Shown here piece by piece: positions 7,981 to 16,492 of a DNA stretch of 64,000 bases. Made by a program: the position numbers and the translations under genes. Source of the stretch: Lentzea fradiae (GTDB taxonomy: Bacteria; Actinomycetota; Actinomycetes; Mycobacteriales; Pseudonocardiaceae); the NCBI RefSeq assembly GCF_900100955.1, contig NZ_FNCC01000010.1:284674-348673 (forward strand). Reading direction: 5' to 3'. The notes under the pieces are model-generated. The model ran no database searches, was not told the origin of the DNA, and worked only from the letters and a program-made list of their open reading frames with translations. How positions within the stretch are numbered: the first letter of the stretch is position 1; every line of letters begins with the position of its first letter.

Positions 7981-8644
7981 CGTCCGACGACGGCTCCTCC
8001 CGCGGCGGCGCCTTCGGCACCACACCCGACAAATCCCCGCCGTTGTCGTTCACCCGCAACACGAACGGCCGCGTCTGCGTGTACTGCACCACCGACACCG
8101 AACACGGATCCACCACGATCCGCTGAAACCCGTCCAGATGCACACCCAGCGCATCCGCCAAGATCGACTTGATCACGTCCCCGTGCGAGCACAACACCCA
8201 CACCGCACCAGGACCGTGCTCCTCAGTGATCCGCGCATCATGCGCCCGCACCGCCGCCACCGCACGCGCCTGCACGTGCGCCAAACCCTCACCCTCCGGG
8301 AACACCGCCGCCGACGGGTGCTGCTGTACCACCGACCACAACGGCTCATCCAGAAGATCCTTCAACGCCTTACCGGTCCACGCCCCGTAATCCACTTCGG
8401 ACACGTCCGGCTCCGCCACCGCCACCAGCGAGCGATCAGCCAGAAAAGGCGCCAGCGTCTCCTCACACCGCTGCAACGGAGACGACACCACCGCCGCGAC
8501 CGGGACATCCCTCAACCGGCCCACCAACGCCGCCGCCTGCGCCCGCCCCCGCTCGTCCAGCCCCACCCCCAGCGATCTCCCGGCCAGCACACCGGAACCG
8601 TTGGCAGTCGAACGAGCATGACGAAGCAAGATGACAGAGGCCAC
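7952..8644 (-). CDS. histidine phosphatase family protein (MSMEG_4193/Rv2135c type)
   Basis: Phosphatase of the phosphoglycerate-mutase superfamily, 230 residues. LLRHARSTAN gives the RHG-type catalytic His9 (here RHA), with SSPLQRCEET, a second catalytic region VLCSHGDVIK and a C-terminal tail. The likely substrate is a small phosphorylated metabolite. It lies nine bases downstream of uppP, and the same neighbour pair occurs in mycobacteria (Rv2135c-Rv2136c), suggesting co-transcription. GTG start at 8644. Confidence 0.88.
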   Translation of the reverse strand: MASVILLRHARSTANGSGVLAGRSLGVGLDERGRAQAAALVGRLRDVPVAAVVSSPLQRCEETLAPFLADRSLVAVAEPDVSEVDYGAWTGKALKDLLDEPLWSVVQQHPSAAVFPEGEGLAHVQARAVAAVRAHDARITEEHGPGAVWVLCSHGDVIKSILADALGVHLDGFQRIVVDPCSVSVVQYTQTRPFVLRVNDNGGDLSGVVPKAPPREEPSSDATVGGATGT

Positions 8645-8653
8645 GCCCCCACC

Positions 8654-9481
8654 TTAGTTCGGCTGCAACAACCCCATCGACAGCAGCCCCATCAGCACCA
8701 GACCCAGCATCAACCGGTACCACACGAACGCCGAGTACGAATGCTTCGACACATACCGCAACAACCACGCGATCGTCGCATACCCCACCACGAACGAGAT
8801 CAACGTCGCCACCACCATCTGCGGCACCGACGCCTGCACACCCCCACCCGACCGCTCCAGCACATCCGGAATCGAGAACAACCCCGCCCCGAACACCGCC
8901 GGAATCGCCAGCAAGAACGAATACCGCGCCGCCGCCTCACGAGTCAGCCCCAGAAACAGACCCGCCGTCAACGTCCCACCCGACCGCGACACCCCCGGAA
9001 TCAGGGCCAGCGCCTGCGCCAGCCCCATCCCCACCGCGTCCTTCATCCGGAGCTCATCCCGCTCCTGCCTCGCCAGGTGGTCCGCCAACCCCAGCAGCAA
9101 ACCGAACACCACCAGCATCGACGCCGTGATCCACAGGTTCCGCGCCGACGTCCGGATCTCGTCCTTGAACAAAAAACCCAGAACCGAGATCGGCACGGAA
9201 CCGATGATCACATACCAGGCGAGCCGGTAATCCCTCTCCTTACGAGCCTCCGCGGAGAACAAACCACGAAACCACGCGGCCACGAACCGCCCGATGTCCT
9301 TCGCGAAGTAGATCAACACCGCCACCTCGGTACCCAACTGGATCACCGCGGTGAACGACGCACCCGCGTCATTGCCGAAGAACAACGACGACGTGATGCG
9401 CAAATGCGCACTGCTGGAAATCGGCAGGAATTCCGTCAGTCCTTGGACCAGTCCGAGGACCAGAGCCTGCAACCAGCTCAA
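8654..9481 (-). CDS. uppP: undecaprenyl-diphosphatase
   Basis: Integral membrane phosphatase that recycles undecaprenyl pyrophosphate to the carrier monophosphate for peptidoglycan synthesis; family members also confer bacitracin resistance. The 275-residue protein has the two family signatures, [13 protein letters not shown] (residues 14-26) and PGVSRSGGT in the second half, and about eight hydrophobic segments. The start is a TTG whose last two bases overlap the stop of the LLM oxidoreductase gene (TTGA), so translation is coupled. Confidence 0.95.
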   Translation of the reverse strand: MSWLQALVLGLVQGLTEFLPISSSAHLRITSSLFFGNDAGASFTAVIQLGTEVAVLIYFAKDIGRFVAAWFRGLFSAEARKERDYRLAWYVIIGSVPISVLGFLFKDEIRTSARNLWITASMLVVFGLLLGLADHLARQERDELRMKDAVGMGLAQALALIPGVSRSGGTLTAGLFLGLTREAAARYSFLLAIPAVFGAGLFSIPDVLERSGGGVQASVPQMVVATLISFVVGYATIAWLLRYVSKHSYSAFVWYRLMLGLVLMGLLSMGLLQPN

Positions 9482-10527
9482 CTACCCACTCCTGCCAGAT
9501 CCAGAGCCTCAACCGCGGTCCGCAGACCCGCGATCCCCTGCTCCAGATCTTGCAGCATCGGCGAAACGGACAGCGTGGTGACCCCCGCGGCCGCCAGCGC
9601 CTTCATCTTCTCTGCTATGCGCTCCTTCGGACCCAGCAAAGCCGTCGCGTCCAGGAACTCCAGCGGAACCGCCGCCATCGCCCCCGCGTAGTCCCGAGCC
9701 AGGTACTTCTCCTGGATCTCCTCCGCCTCAGCCGGAAAACCCATCCGCACCATCAGGTTGTTGTAGAAGTTCTGCTTCCGCGACCCCATACCACCCACGT
9801 ACAGAGCCGTGTACCCCCGCACCAGATCCGCACACGCCTTCCAGTCCTCACCCACGACCAGCGGCACCGTCGGAACGACGTCGAACCCCTCCATCGACTT
9901 CCCGGCCCGCTCCCGGCCCGCCCGCACACTCGCCAGCGACTCCGCCGAGAACTCCGGCGAGAAGAAGATCGCCAGCCACCCGTCCGCGACCTCCCCCGTC
10001 AGCTCCAGGTTCTTCGGCCCCACCGCCGCCAGGTAGATCGGAATCCGCTCCCGCACCGGATGCACCGTCAGCTGCAACGCCTTACCAGGACCATCCGGCA
10101 ACGGCAGCGTGTAATGCGCACCCTCGTACCGCAGCTTCTCCCGCGACAACGCCTTCCGCACGATCTCCACGTACTCACGCGTCCGCGCCAACGGCTTGTC
10201 GAACCGCACACCGTGCCAGCCCTCCGACACCTGCGGCCCCGACACCCCCAGCCCCATCCGGAACCGGCCACCCGACAACGTGTCCAAAGTGGCCGCCGTC
10301 ATCGCCGCCATCGCAGGCGTCCGCGCCGGAATCTGGAAGATCGCGCTACCCACGTCGATGCGTTCGGTCTGCGCGGCCACCCACGAGAGCACCGTCGGCG
10401 CATCGGAACCGTAAGCCTCCGCGGCCCACACCACCGAAAAGCCGAGCCGGTCAGCCTCTTTGGCCAGCTCAAGGTTCGCGGCGTCGTTGCCGGCGCCCCA
10501 GTATCCGAGGTTCAATCCCAGCTTCAC
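9478..10527 (-). CDS. LLM-class F420-dependent oxidoreductase
   Basis: Luciferase-like monooxygenase-fold protein of 349 residues, probably using F420. Visible signatures are the N-terminal [11 protein letters not shown] strand, [17 protein letters not shown], the [26 protein letters not shown] region with the family's GRF turn, and LGLGVSGPQ. The substrate is not deducible. It is the first gene of a leftward operon with uppP and the phosphatase, and is divergent from the aldo/keto reductase across 72 bases holding a CGGTG/CACCG inverted repeat (10543-10557). GTG start. Confidence 0.9.
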   Translation of the reverse strand: MKLGLNLGYWGAGNDAANLELAKEADRLGFSVVWAAEAYGSDAPTVLSWVAAQTERIDVGSAIFQIPARTPAMAAMTAATLDTLSGGRFRMGLGVSGPQVSEGWHGVRFDKPLARTREYVEIVRKALSREKLRYEGAHYTLPLPDGPGKALQLTVHPVRERIPIYLAAVGPKNLELTGEVADGWLAIFFSPEFSAESLASVRAGRERAGKSMEGFDVVPTVPLVVGEDWKACADLVRGYTALYVGGMGSRKQNFYNNLMVRMGFPAEAEEIQEKYLARDYAGAMAAVPLEFLDATALLGPKERIAEKMKALAAAGVTTLSVSPMLQDLEQGIAGLRTAVEALDLAGVGS

Positions 10528-10599
10528 GCAGCAAGACCCTACCGGTGGGTAACACCGATTGCCAGGCTCAGCCGATGATCACCCCTTAGCATCGCGCAC

Positions 10600-11565
10600 G
10601 TGGAACAGCGATACCTCGGCCGCAGCGGCCTCCGCGTCTCCAGGACCGCACTGGGCACCATGACGTGGGGACAGGACACCGACGCGGACGAGGCCGCCAC
10701 CCAGCTCATGGCCTTCACCGACGCCGGCGGCACCCTTGTCGACACCGCCGACGTCTACACCGACGGCGAAGCCGAACGCATCCTCGGCACCCTCCTCGGC
10801 GAAGTCGTCCCCCGCGACGAACTCGTCATCGCCACCAAAGCCGTCGCCCGCCGCACCGACGGCCCCTTCGGCGGCGGCGCCTCCCGCGGCGCCCTCCTCA
10901 CCGCACTCGACGGCTCACTCCGCCGCCTCGGCATCGACCACATCGACCTCTGGCAACTCCACGCCTGGGACGCGGGCGTCCCCATCGAGGAAACCCTCGC
11001 CGCCCTCGACCACGCCATCAACACCGGAAAAGTCCGCTACGCCGGAATCTCCAACTACAGCGGCTGGCAACTCGCCACCGCCGCCACCACACCCACCACC
11101 CACCCCCTCATCTCCACCCAGGTCGAATACTCCCTGCTCGAACGCGGCATCGAACGCGAAGTCCTCCCCGCCGCCCTCCACCACGGACTCGGCCTCCTCC
11201 CGTGGGCCCCCCTCGGCCGCGGCGTCCTCACCGGCAAATACCGCAACGGCACCCCACCCGACTCCCGCGGCGCCTCCGCCCACTTCGCCGGCTACGTCGA
11301 ACAACACCGCAACGACCGCGCCGCCCGCATCGTCCAAGCCGTCGCCACCGCAGCCGACGGCCTCGGCACCTCGCCGCTGTGCGTCGCACTCGCCTGGGTC
11401 CGCGACCGCACCGGCGTCGTCGCCCCCGTCGTCGGCGCACGCGACACCAACCAGCTGCTCGCCTCACTAGAAGCCGAACAGCTCACCCTGCCCCCGGCCA
11501 TCCGCGCCGCCCTCGACGACGTCAGCGCCATCGAGCTCGCCTACCCCGAACGCCCCATGCCCTGA
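10600..11565 (+). CDS. aldo/keto reductase
   Basis: NAD(P)H-dependent reductase of 321 residues with a TIM-barrel fold. The catalytic tetrad is visible as DTADVYTDGEAE (Asp and Tyr), VIATKAV (Lys) and LWQLHAWD (His); GISNYSGWQ and a C-terminal VVAPVVGARDTNQL form the cofactor region. The physiological substrate is unknown. GTG 10600 is preceded by a TAGCAT hexamer (10587-10592) at the spacing of a leaderless start. It faces away from the uppP operon. Confidence 0.92.
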   Translation: MEQRYLGRSGLRVSRTALGTMTWGQDTDADEAATQLMAFTDAGGTLVDTADVYTDGEAERILGTLLGEVVPRDELVIATKAVARRTDGPFGGGASRGALLTALDGSLRRLGIDHIDLWQLHAWDAGVPIEETLAALDHAINTGKVRYAGISNYSGWQLATAATTPTTHPLISTQVEYSLLERGIEREVLPAALHHGLGLLPWAPLGRGVLTGKYRNGTPPDSRGASAHFAGYVEQHRNDRAARIVQAVATAADGLGTSPLCVALAWVRDRTGVVAPVVGARDTNQLLASLEAEQLTLPPAIRAALDDVSAIELAYPERPMP

Positions 11566-11634
11566 CTACTCGGCTTCTTGGCTGTTTTGGTGTCCGGAGT
11601 TTCGGTCTTTCCTGGGTTCCGGATGAAGTTTGAC

Positions 11635-11651
11635 TTTAGTCAACACTGAAG
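11635..11651. repeat. palindromic motif, copy 1 (TTTAGTCAACACTGAAG)
   Basis: First of three copies in this window of a motif whose full form is CTTCAGT-CAAC-ACTGAAG; this copy has T in place of C in the left arm. It overlaps a second palindrome, TTGACTTTAGTCAA (11630-11643). It is followed by TAATCGAGATAAAT, a possible -10 region, and lies about 115 bases before the lipoprotein start. It looks like a repressor or activator site. Confidence 0.55.
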
Positions 11652-11766
11652 TAATCGAGATAAATAGCAGCACAGGAGCGGCGAGTTTCACCCCACCCCT
11701 TGCGTGACCTCCGACCGAACGTCGTGGATGCTGGACGTACACGACGTTCCACAGGAGGACCCGATC

Positions 11767-12423
11767 TTGCGCCGGCTCGCCGCTCTGCTCTTGACCACCG
11801 CCGCGCTGGCAGCGTGCGGACAGAGCGAGACCTCCCAGGACCCCCTCCAGGTCGCCGAGACGCTCGAGGTCGCGAAGCCCGCCCTCTCCCCCGGCCAGGA
11901 CGGCGCCCTCCCCGGCGAGATCACACCCGGCGGCACGTTCACCGAGGGCGACACCACGCTGAAGTTCCAGGTCAACGGCCGCAACGTCGAGCTCGACCGA
12001 CTGCGCAGCGCCGTCTTCGAGATGACCACCGGCGAGAACGGCGCCGAGGTCAGGGGCCCCGGCCTGCGCGCGGGAGACGGAGCCACCAACGCCGTCCCCG
12101 ATCGCTACGGCCGCCTCCTCGTCGTCGACACCCGCGGCGGCGAGTTCATCGCGTTCTCGGTCGACCCGCTGATCATGCGCCAGCGCTACCCCGTGCCCGG
12201 CACCCCCTACGGCATCGCCTACGACGCCAAGCGCGACCTCGCGTGGATCACGCTCACCGAGCGCAACGAGGTCGTCGGACTCGACGTCGCCGGTGGCGAA
12301 CCCACCGAGAAGCACCGGTTCCCCACCGTGCGTCAACCCAACACCGTCAGCGTCGACCAGGAGACCGGACGCGTCACGGTCACGTCCGGCGACAACGGAG
12401 GGATACAGGTGATCTCGCCATGA
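11767..12423 (+). CDS. lppL: LppL-like lipoprotein
   Basis: Exported lipoprotein of 218 residues. A short signal peptide ends in the lipobox LAAC with Cys17. The mature part has beta-propeller-like repeats (YGRLLVVDTRGGEFIAFSVD; YGIAYDAKRDLAWITLTERN; VDQETGRVTVTSGDNG). The start is taken as TTG 11767 because AGGAGG lies eight bases upstream and the signal peptide begins there; the longer frame from 11704 adds a non-hydrophobic leader. The order lppL-DUF5703 matches mycobacterial Rv2138-Rv2137c, so the symbol is by synteny and resemblance. Function unknown. Confidence 0.8.
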   Translation: MRRLAALLLTTAALAACGQSETSQDPLQVAETLEVAKPALSPGQDGALPGEITPGGTFTEGDTTLKFQVNGRNVELDRLRSAVFEMTTGENGAEVRGPGLRAGDGATNAVPDRYGRLLVVDTRGGEFIAFSVDPLIMRQRYPVPGTPYGIAYDAKRDLAWITLTERNEVVGLDVAGGEPTEKHRFPTVRQPNTVSVDQETGRVTVTSGDNGGIQVISP

Positions 12424-12632
12424 GCGAAGGGGTGATCGACGGGGACTGGGAGTACCGGCCGTTGCGTCTGCCGCCGGGCGTCTCCCGCCGCACCGCGACC
12501 ACACAGCTGGCCATCCACGCCGAGTTCGCCGGCTGGGAGCTCTCCCGCACGCTGCTCTACGGGGACGGCTCCCGCAAGGTCTGGCTGCGCCGCAAGCGCC
12601 AGCCCTCACTCGTACCGGGTCTCATCACCTGA
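12420..12632 (+). CDS. DUF5703 family protein
   Basis: Small protein of 70 residues: EWEYRPLRLP-type opening (here DWEYRPLRLPPGVSRR), then AIHAEFAGWELSRTLLYGDGSRKVWLRRK. This pattern belongs to DUF5703, short actinobacterial proteins found beside lppL. It is soluble, basic at the C-terminus and of unknown function. Its ATG overlaps the lipoprotein stop by four bases. Its end is 27 bases inside the frame of the convergent pseudogene. Confidence 0.85.
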   Translation: MSEGVIDGDWEYRPLRLPPGVSRRTATTQLAIHAEFAGWELSRTLLYGDGSRKVWLRRKRQPSLVPGLIT

Positions 12633-13003
12633 CCCGGCCACGACGCACTCGCCGAACGCGAACGGGCTCGCCTCGCACTCCGCGATGAAGTCCGCCGGGA
12701 AGCCCCGCTCGAACGGGGCCGCCGCCTCCAGGCGCGCGACCGCTTCCGGCGGCAGCTCCACCTCGCCCGCGCAGTCCACGACCTGCTCCGGCGTCCGCGC
12801 GCCCACCAGCGGCAACGCGCCCGCGCCCGCAACCACGCCACCCGAGTACGCCCACGTAGTCCGTCCGCAAGCCGCCGCAACGACTGCTCCAGCGACGCCA
12901 CCAGGTTCTTGCGGCGGTTCCCGCTCGCGTTCGGGTCCCGCGCGTCGCGCGACAACGCGTACTTCGTCGCCACCACGAACCGGTCCCGGCGCGTCAGCAC
13001 GGC
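12606..13003 (-). pseudogene. aldo/keto reductase remnant
   Basis: Broken aldo/keto reductase. Read leftward, one frame gives RRDRFVVATKYALS followed by NLVASLEQSLRRL (the lysine strand and following helix). After a frame change and a gap that removes the barrel core, another frame gives ALPLVGARTPEQVV and an intact C-terminus ending in FPADFIAECEASPF. The N-terminal third and the centre are missing. It abuts the regulator remnant on the other strand near 13003. Boundaries are approximate. Confidence 0.75.
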
Positions 13004-13005
13004 AC

Positions 13006-13273
13006 CGACCGCTCCCCCTCCGGCCAGGTCCTGGCGTCCCTCGCCACCGCACTCGGCATGACCGGCGATGAACGCGTCTACCTGTACCGGCTGATCAAAG
13101 CGGAGACGACCTGCTCCCCTCCCCCGCCACCTCCGCCGCGCCCCGCGGTCCACGCACTCCTCGACGCACTCGAACCGGCCGCCGCGTGCCTCCTCACCCC
13201 CGCGGGCGACGTCGTGGCGAGCACCGCACGGTTCCGGCCCTCCGGTAGCACATGCCGAGAAAACAACGATTAG
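13006..13273 (+). pseudogene. MmyB-type XRE regulator remnant
   Basis: Truncated piece of an MmyB-like helix-turn-helix regulator. The surviving frame reads SGQVLASLATALGMTGDERVYLYRL, the stretch that follows the XRE HTH in this family, then a proline-rich linker, AVHALLDALEPAA and LLTPAGDVVAS, the start of the MmyB ligand-binding domain. The HTH and most of the sensor domain are absent. It lies divergently next to the reductase remnant, as intact MmyB regulators usually lie beside an oxidoreductase. Confidence 0.65.
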
Positions 13274-13488
13274 CCGTTGGTCCGCTGGATCCTGGGGTTC
13301 TGCTGTGCAGGAGAGCTTGGGGTTGGTGCTCCTGACCGACAGTGGTTCGGCCTGGGTAGGCGGACCGTCAGGGAGTCTTGTGCCAGGGGCGTCGGAGTCG
13401 GCGAGGGTGCCGAGTAGGAGCTGGCACCAGGTGACTGCGGCACCGCCGCCAGCGCCCGCGCCGAGGTCGGATCGTCGGTGCATCACGC

Positions 13489-13494
13489 CATAAT
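13489..13494 (+). promoter_or_regulatory. possible -10 element of the AbiTii gene
   Basis: CATAAT ends six bases before the ATG at 13501 in an otherwise GC-rich stretch, the spacing expected for a leaderless transcript. No Shine-Dalgarno is seen before the start. The -35 is not clear. Confidence 0.35.
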
Positions 13495-13500
13495 TCGCGG

Positions 13501-14640
13501 ATGCCAGCCGAGCGGGTAAGCCTGCTGAACGAACTCGAAGCCGACCTGCGGGTCGAGGACAGATCACTCACCATTCTCCTGCAGAAGTGCCTGCTGCTCG
13601 GTGGGCGCAGCGGGTCGGACCGTTTGCGCGTGTGGGCACGTCAGGAGCTCAACGGATACTTCGGTGACGGGATCGAGGTGCCGGAGCACCGCCGGGTCGG
13701 GAGCATCATCAAGGTCAACGCCGTCGTGGGCTATACCCAGATCACCGGCCAGTCGATCCCCGCCTCGCATCTACCGAAGGTGCTGCGGGACAACGACGTC
13801 GACGAGGTCCTGGAGTTGCGCATGGGCGTCGGCGAGCTTGAGGACTGGGTCCGCCGTGACGACAAGTCGATCAAGCTGTCACAGTGGAAGTCAGCCGACG
13901 TGGTCGCGTTGATGAACGCCGAGAACCCGCGGTTCGGTCAGCAGATCACCGACGTGTACTGGGAAGTCAGCACGTCGGCGATCCACAACGTCTTGATGCT
14001 CGTGCGGACCAAGATGGTGGACTTGGTCGCCGAACTGCTGGCCGTGTTGCCGGACGACGAGACGGTGCCCGGCAAGGAACTGGTCGACGACGCGGTCGGC
14101 GTGATCGTGTACGGCGAGCACAACCACATCACCGTCGTGCAGTCGCGTGCCGACGCAGCGCCCGTCGTGGCCTCCGGCGCGAACGGCACGGCGATCGGCA
14201 GCCAGACCTCGGGCGATCACTCCAGCGTCACGGGGAACCAGGTGGTCCAGGGCAACGACAACAAGGTCACCGGCCACGACACCACCATCACGACCAATGA
14301 CACCACCATGACCGACAGCACCGGAAACATCACCGTCGGCAGTTCCGATGTCCGGCAGGAGGCCAACTCCGGGCTCGACACCACCGAGGTGCTCACGTTC
14401 ATCGGATTCGTCCGGCAGAGCCTGCCCGTCCTCGGAATCGAGCAGAGCGCCCAGGAAGGGCTCGTCGCTCGAATCGGGGAACTGCACCGGGAGGCGGACT
14501 CGGCGACCCCGGACCGGAGAAGGCTGTGCGAACTGCTCGGCACGGTCCTCGACGGCTTACGCCTGGTCGACCCCACCGTGGTCCGGACGATCGCTCTCGA
14601 CATGGGCGATGAGGCTCTCAAGACCGTCACCGGCACATGA
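13501..14640 (+). CDS. AbiTii-domain protein with shared C-terminal module
   Basis: Protein of 379 residues in three parts. Residues about 5-185 match the AbiTii (abortive infection) pattern: LLNELEADLRVEDRSLTILLQKCLLL, then WARQELNGY, and later YWEVSTSAIHNVLMLVRTKM with a VDLVAELL helix. Residues 225-290 are a Gly/Asn/Thr/Asp-rich tract (GNDNKVTG, TTITTNDTT, GNITVGSSD). Residues 291-379 are helical. The part from about 262 on is closely similar to the C-terminus of the convergent gene at 14751-15665. AbiTii is linked to phage defence by annotation only; no enzymatic motif or membrane segment is visible. Confidence 0.8.
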   Translation: MPAERVSLLNELEADLRVEDRSLTILLQKCLLLGGRSGSDRLRVWARQELNGYFGDGIEVPEHRRVGSIIKVNAVVGYTQITGQSIPASHLPKVLRDNDVDEVLELRMGVGELEDWVRRDDKSIKLSQWKSADVVALMNAENPRFGQQITDVYWEVSTSAIHNVLMLVRTKMVDLVAELLAVLPDDETVPGKELVDDAVGVIVYGEHNHITVVQSRADAAPVVASGANGTAIGSQTSGDHSSVTGNQVVQGNDNKVTGHDTTITTNDTTMTDSTGNITVGSSDVRQEANSGLDTTEVLTFIGFVRQSLPVLGIEQSAQEGLVARIGELHREADSATPDRRRLCELLGTVLDGLRLVDPTVVRTIALDMGDEALKTVTGT

Positions 14641-14750
14641 ATCGACAGCGGCGAGGATGGACTTGATGGCCGCACGTCCCGGACGACGGGTGTACCGCAG
14701 GACACCGCACGTCCTACCGCCGTCCGGGACCGCGATCCTTCGACCTGTGG

Positions 14751-15665
14751 TCAGCCGCCCAGGGCTTGGATGGCCTGCATTCCCAGACCCGTGATCATCT
14801 CCAGGGCGATGGTCGGTCCGGCCGACTGCAGCGCCTGCATGATGTTGTCGGCCAAGGTCCGCATCCGGCCGCGGTTCGGGGCCGCGGCACTGGCTTCCTG
14901 GTGAAGTTCCTCGGCCTGGGCATCGACCGCCTGCTGGACTTCCTCGTTCAGCCCGAGCACGGGCAGGGTCTGCCGGACGGCGCCCGCGAACTTGAGCACC
15001 TCGGTGGTGTCGAGCCCGGAGTTGAGGTTCTGCTGGACGTTGGAGCTGGCGTTGGTGATGTTGCCGACGCTGTCGGTCATCGTGATCGTCGTGTTGTTGT
15101 GGGTCGTGTGGCTCGTGGTGGAGCGCCCACCCCGGTTGAGGTACTGGTTCACGTCTCCCCTGAAGTGGATCAGACAGTCACGGCCCGCAGTGGTGATGGT
15201 AGGAGAGACGGTGCCGTCATCGGCCTGATCAACCCGCCTGTCCTCGATCAGGCCGTGACCGAGGAGGTAGGCGGCCTCCCTCTTCACCTCCGCCTCGGTA
15301 AAGTCGCCACCGGGGTAGCTGATCCCGTCGCCGGCGAGGAACCCGCTCCAGTCCGCCACGCCGCGGTTGTCCTCCAGCCAGCGCAGCATCCTGGACCACA
15401 GCGTGCCCAGGCGGCGTGCCGGGCTCTTCCGTTCGGCCAGTAACTGCTGGGCCCTGGCCAGACCGCTGCCGGTGAGACGGCAGTCCGGACCGCCGAAAGT
15501 GGAGCAGTCCTCGGCCAACCCGGCCTCGACGAGATACTCGACCACCAGGAGCCCATTCGCGGTGTCGATCTCGTTCTGCTCGAGGTAGTCGGCGACCTCG
15601 TTCTCGTCGCTCTGCCCCAAGTGCTCCAGCAGCCCTCGGGCGTGGTACTCGATGTCGATCCTCAT
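14751..15665 (-). CDS. winged-helix-like protein sharing the AbiTii gene's C-terminal module
   Basis: Protein of 304 residues. Residues 1-80 (EVADYLEQNEIDTANGLLVVEYLVEAGLAE then LTGSGLARAQQLL) and 105-180 (FTEAEVKREAAYLLGHGLIEDRR then TITTAGRDCLIHF) each look like a winged helix. Residues 181-210 are Thr/Asn/Ser-rich, and 192-304 repeat the C-terminal module of the convergent AbiTii gene, including NSGLDTTEVL and VRQTLPVLG. ATG 15665 is chosen over 15701 because the first domain starts there. I do not recognise the full protein. The two genes point at each other with 110 bases between stops. Confidence 0.75.
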   Translation of the reverse strand: MRIDIEYHARGLLEHLGQSDENEVADYLEQNEIDTANGLLVVEYLVEAGLAEDCSTFGGPDCRLTGSGLARAQQLLAERKSPARRLGTLWSRMLRWLEDNRGVADWSGFLAGDGISYPGGDFTEAEVKREAAYLLGHGLIEDRRVDQADDGTVSPTITTAGRDCLIHFRGDVNQYLNRGGRSTTSHTTHNNTTITMTDSVGNITNASSNVQQNLNSGLDTTEVLKFAGAVRQTLPVLGLNEEVQQAVDAQAEELHQEASAAAPNRGRMRTLADNIMQALQSAGPTIALEMITGLGMQAIQALGG

Positions 15666-15980
15666 ACAGGTGCCTGACCTTCGCTTACACGTGCACACCA
15701 CCGGACGAAAAGCAACCCCGTGGCCTGCGGAAACAGATGTTGACCGTAGTCAGTATCGAACGTCCGTTCCCCTGTCCGTCTCGACACGCGTGCAGACTGC
15801 CAGGCTCTTCGTAGTGGGTGCCGAATCGACGATCAGCCGGTTGCGGCTGCCAGGTGATGTCAATCGCGGTCGATCTACGTCATCAGGATGGCCATGAGCT
15901 GGTGCCGTCGAATAGGCGTAGCCGATACCGCAACCCGTACGGTCGATTACACTAAGCTAGCAATTGAGCACTATGAGTGG
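15666..15980. other. divergent intergenic region
   Basis: Between the winged-helix gene and the secreted protein gene no other gene is supported. It should contain both promoters. TACACT at 15948-15953 could be a -10 for the rightward gene. I see no strong palindrome. Confidence 0.35.
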
Positions 15981-16349
15981 ATGTTTCCTAGACGAACGAC
16001 CGCCCTGAAACGGCAACTAGGCATTGCGGCCGCCGCTGCCATGCTGGCAGTGGGCGGGACGCTGCTCTCCGCATCACCCGCCGTGGCGAGCACGACGCCG
16101 ATCCCTGCGCCACCCGCGGCAGCGGGTGGTGGCGTGGACATCAACGGCTGGTGCGTGGCGGTGTACGGCGATCCATGGCACGCCGAACTCCGCAACTTCA
16201 ACGCCCACGGCTGGGTGTGCCAATGGGCCCATGACACAGCTGCCTGGACCTCAGTCGACATGTATGCGGCCTGTAGGCGCACCTACGGATCGGCGAGCAC
16301 AGCCCAATACACCGACTACAACAACCCGTACTCCTGGTACTGCACCTGA
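15981..16349 (+). CDS. small secreted Cys-rich protein
   Basis: Exported protein of 122 residues that I do not recognise. A basic start (MFPRRTTALKRQ) is followed by an Ala-rich hydrophobic stretch and a likely cleavage after SPAVA (residue 36). The mature part is short, rich in Trp and Tyr, and has four cysteines (GWCV, WVCQW, AACRR, WYCT) that could form two disulphides. ATG 15981 is chosen because the signal peptide starts there; the longer frame from 15888 adds 31 residues with no export features. It lies just outside the left end of the transposon. Confidence 0.7.
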   Translation: MFPRRTTALKRQLGIAAAAAMLAVGGTLLSASPAVASTTPIPAPPAAAGGGVDINGWCVAVYGDPWHAELRNFNAHGWVCQWAHDTAAWTSVDMYAACRRTYGSASTAQYTDYNNPYSWYCT

Positions 16350-16405
16350 CCAACCAGGAGCGCCAGTCCCCGTCCTGAGCCGAGAAGTCCCGCCACCTGA
16401 ACACA

Positions 16406-16440
16406 GGGGGCGTACCAGTGGATCGTAGGCGCGACGGACA
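16406..16440 (+). repeat. left terminal inverted repeat of the transposon
   Basis: Similar, with small gaps, to the complement of 22101-22140: shared blocks are GGGC, AGTGG, TCGT and AGGCGCG in the same order. It lies 36 bases outside the resolvase stop. The match is imperfect, so confidence is moderate. Confidence 0.45.
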
Positions 16441-16458
16441 GTGTCGTCGCTCCGGCCC

Positions 16459-16492
16459 TGCGGGCGGGCGGCACCTCAGCCGCCCGCCCGCA
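16459..16492 (-). terminator. hairpin at the 3' end of the resolvase gene
   Basis: Perfect 14-bp stem (16459-16472 with 16479-16492) and a 6-base loop that contains the stop codon. The last resolvase codons are therefore part of the stem. It would terminate the leftward resolvase transcript. Confidence 0.75.

Noticed and set aside
11566-11649. Readthrough frame after the aldo/keto reductase ending in FSQH like the fragment at palindrome copy 2
   Set aside because: The shared residues come from the palindrome DNA itself; there is no start codon and no other protein similarity.
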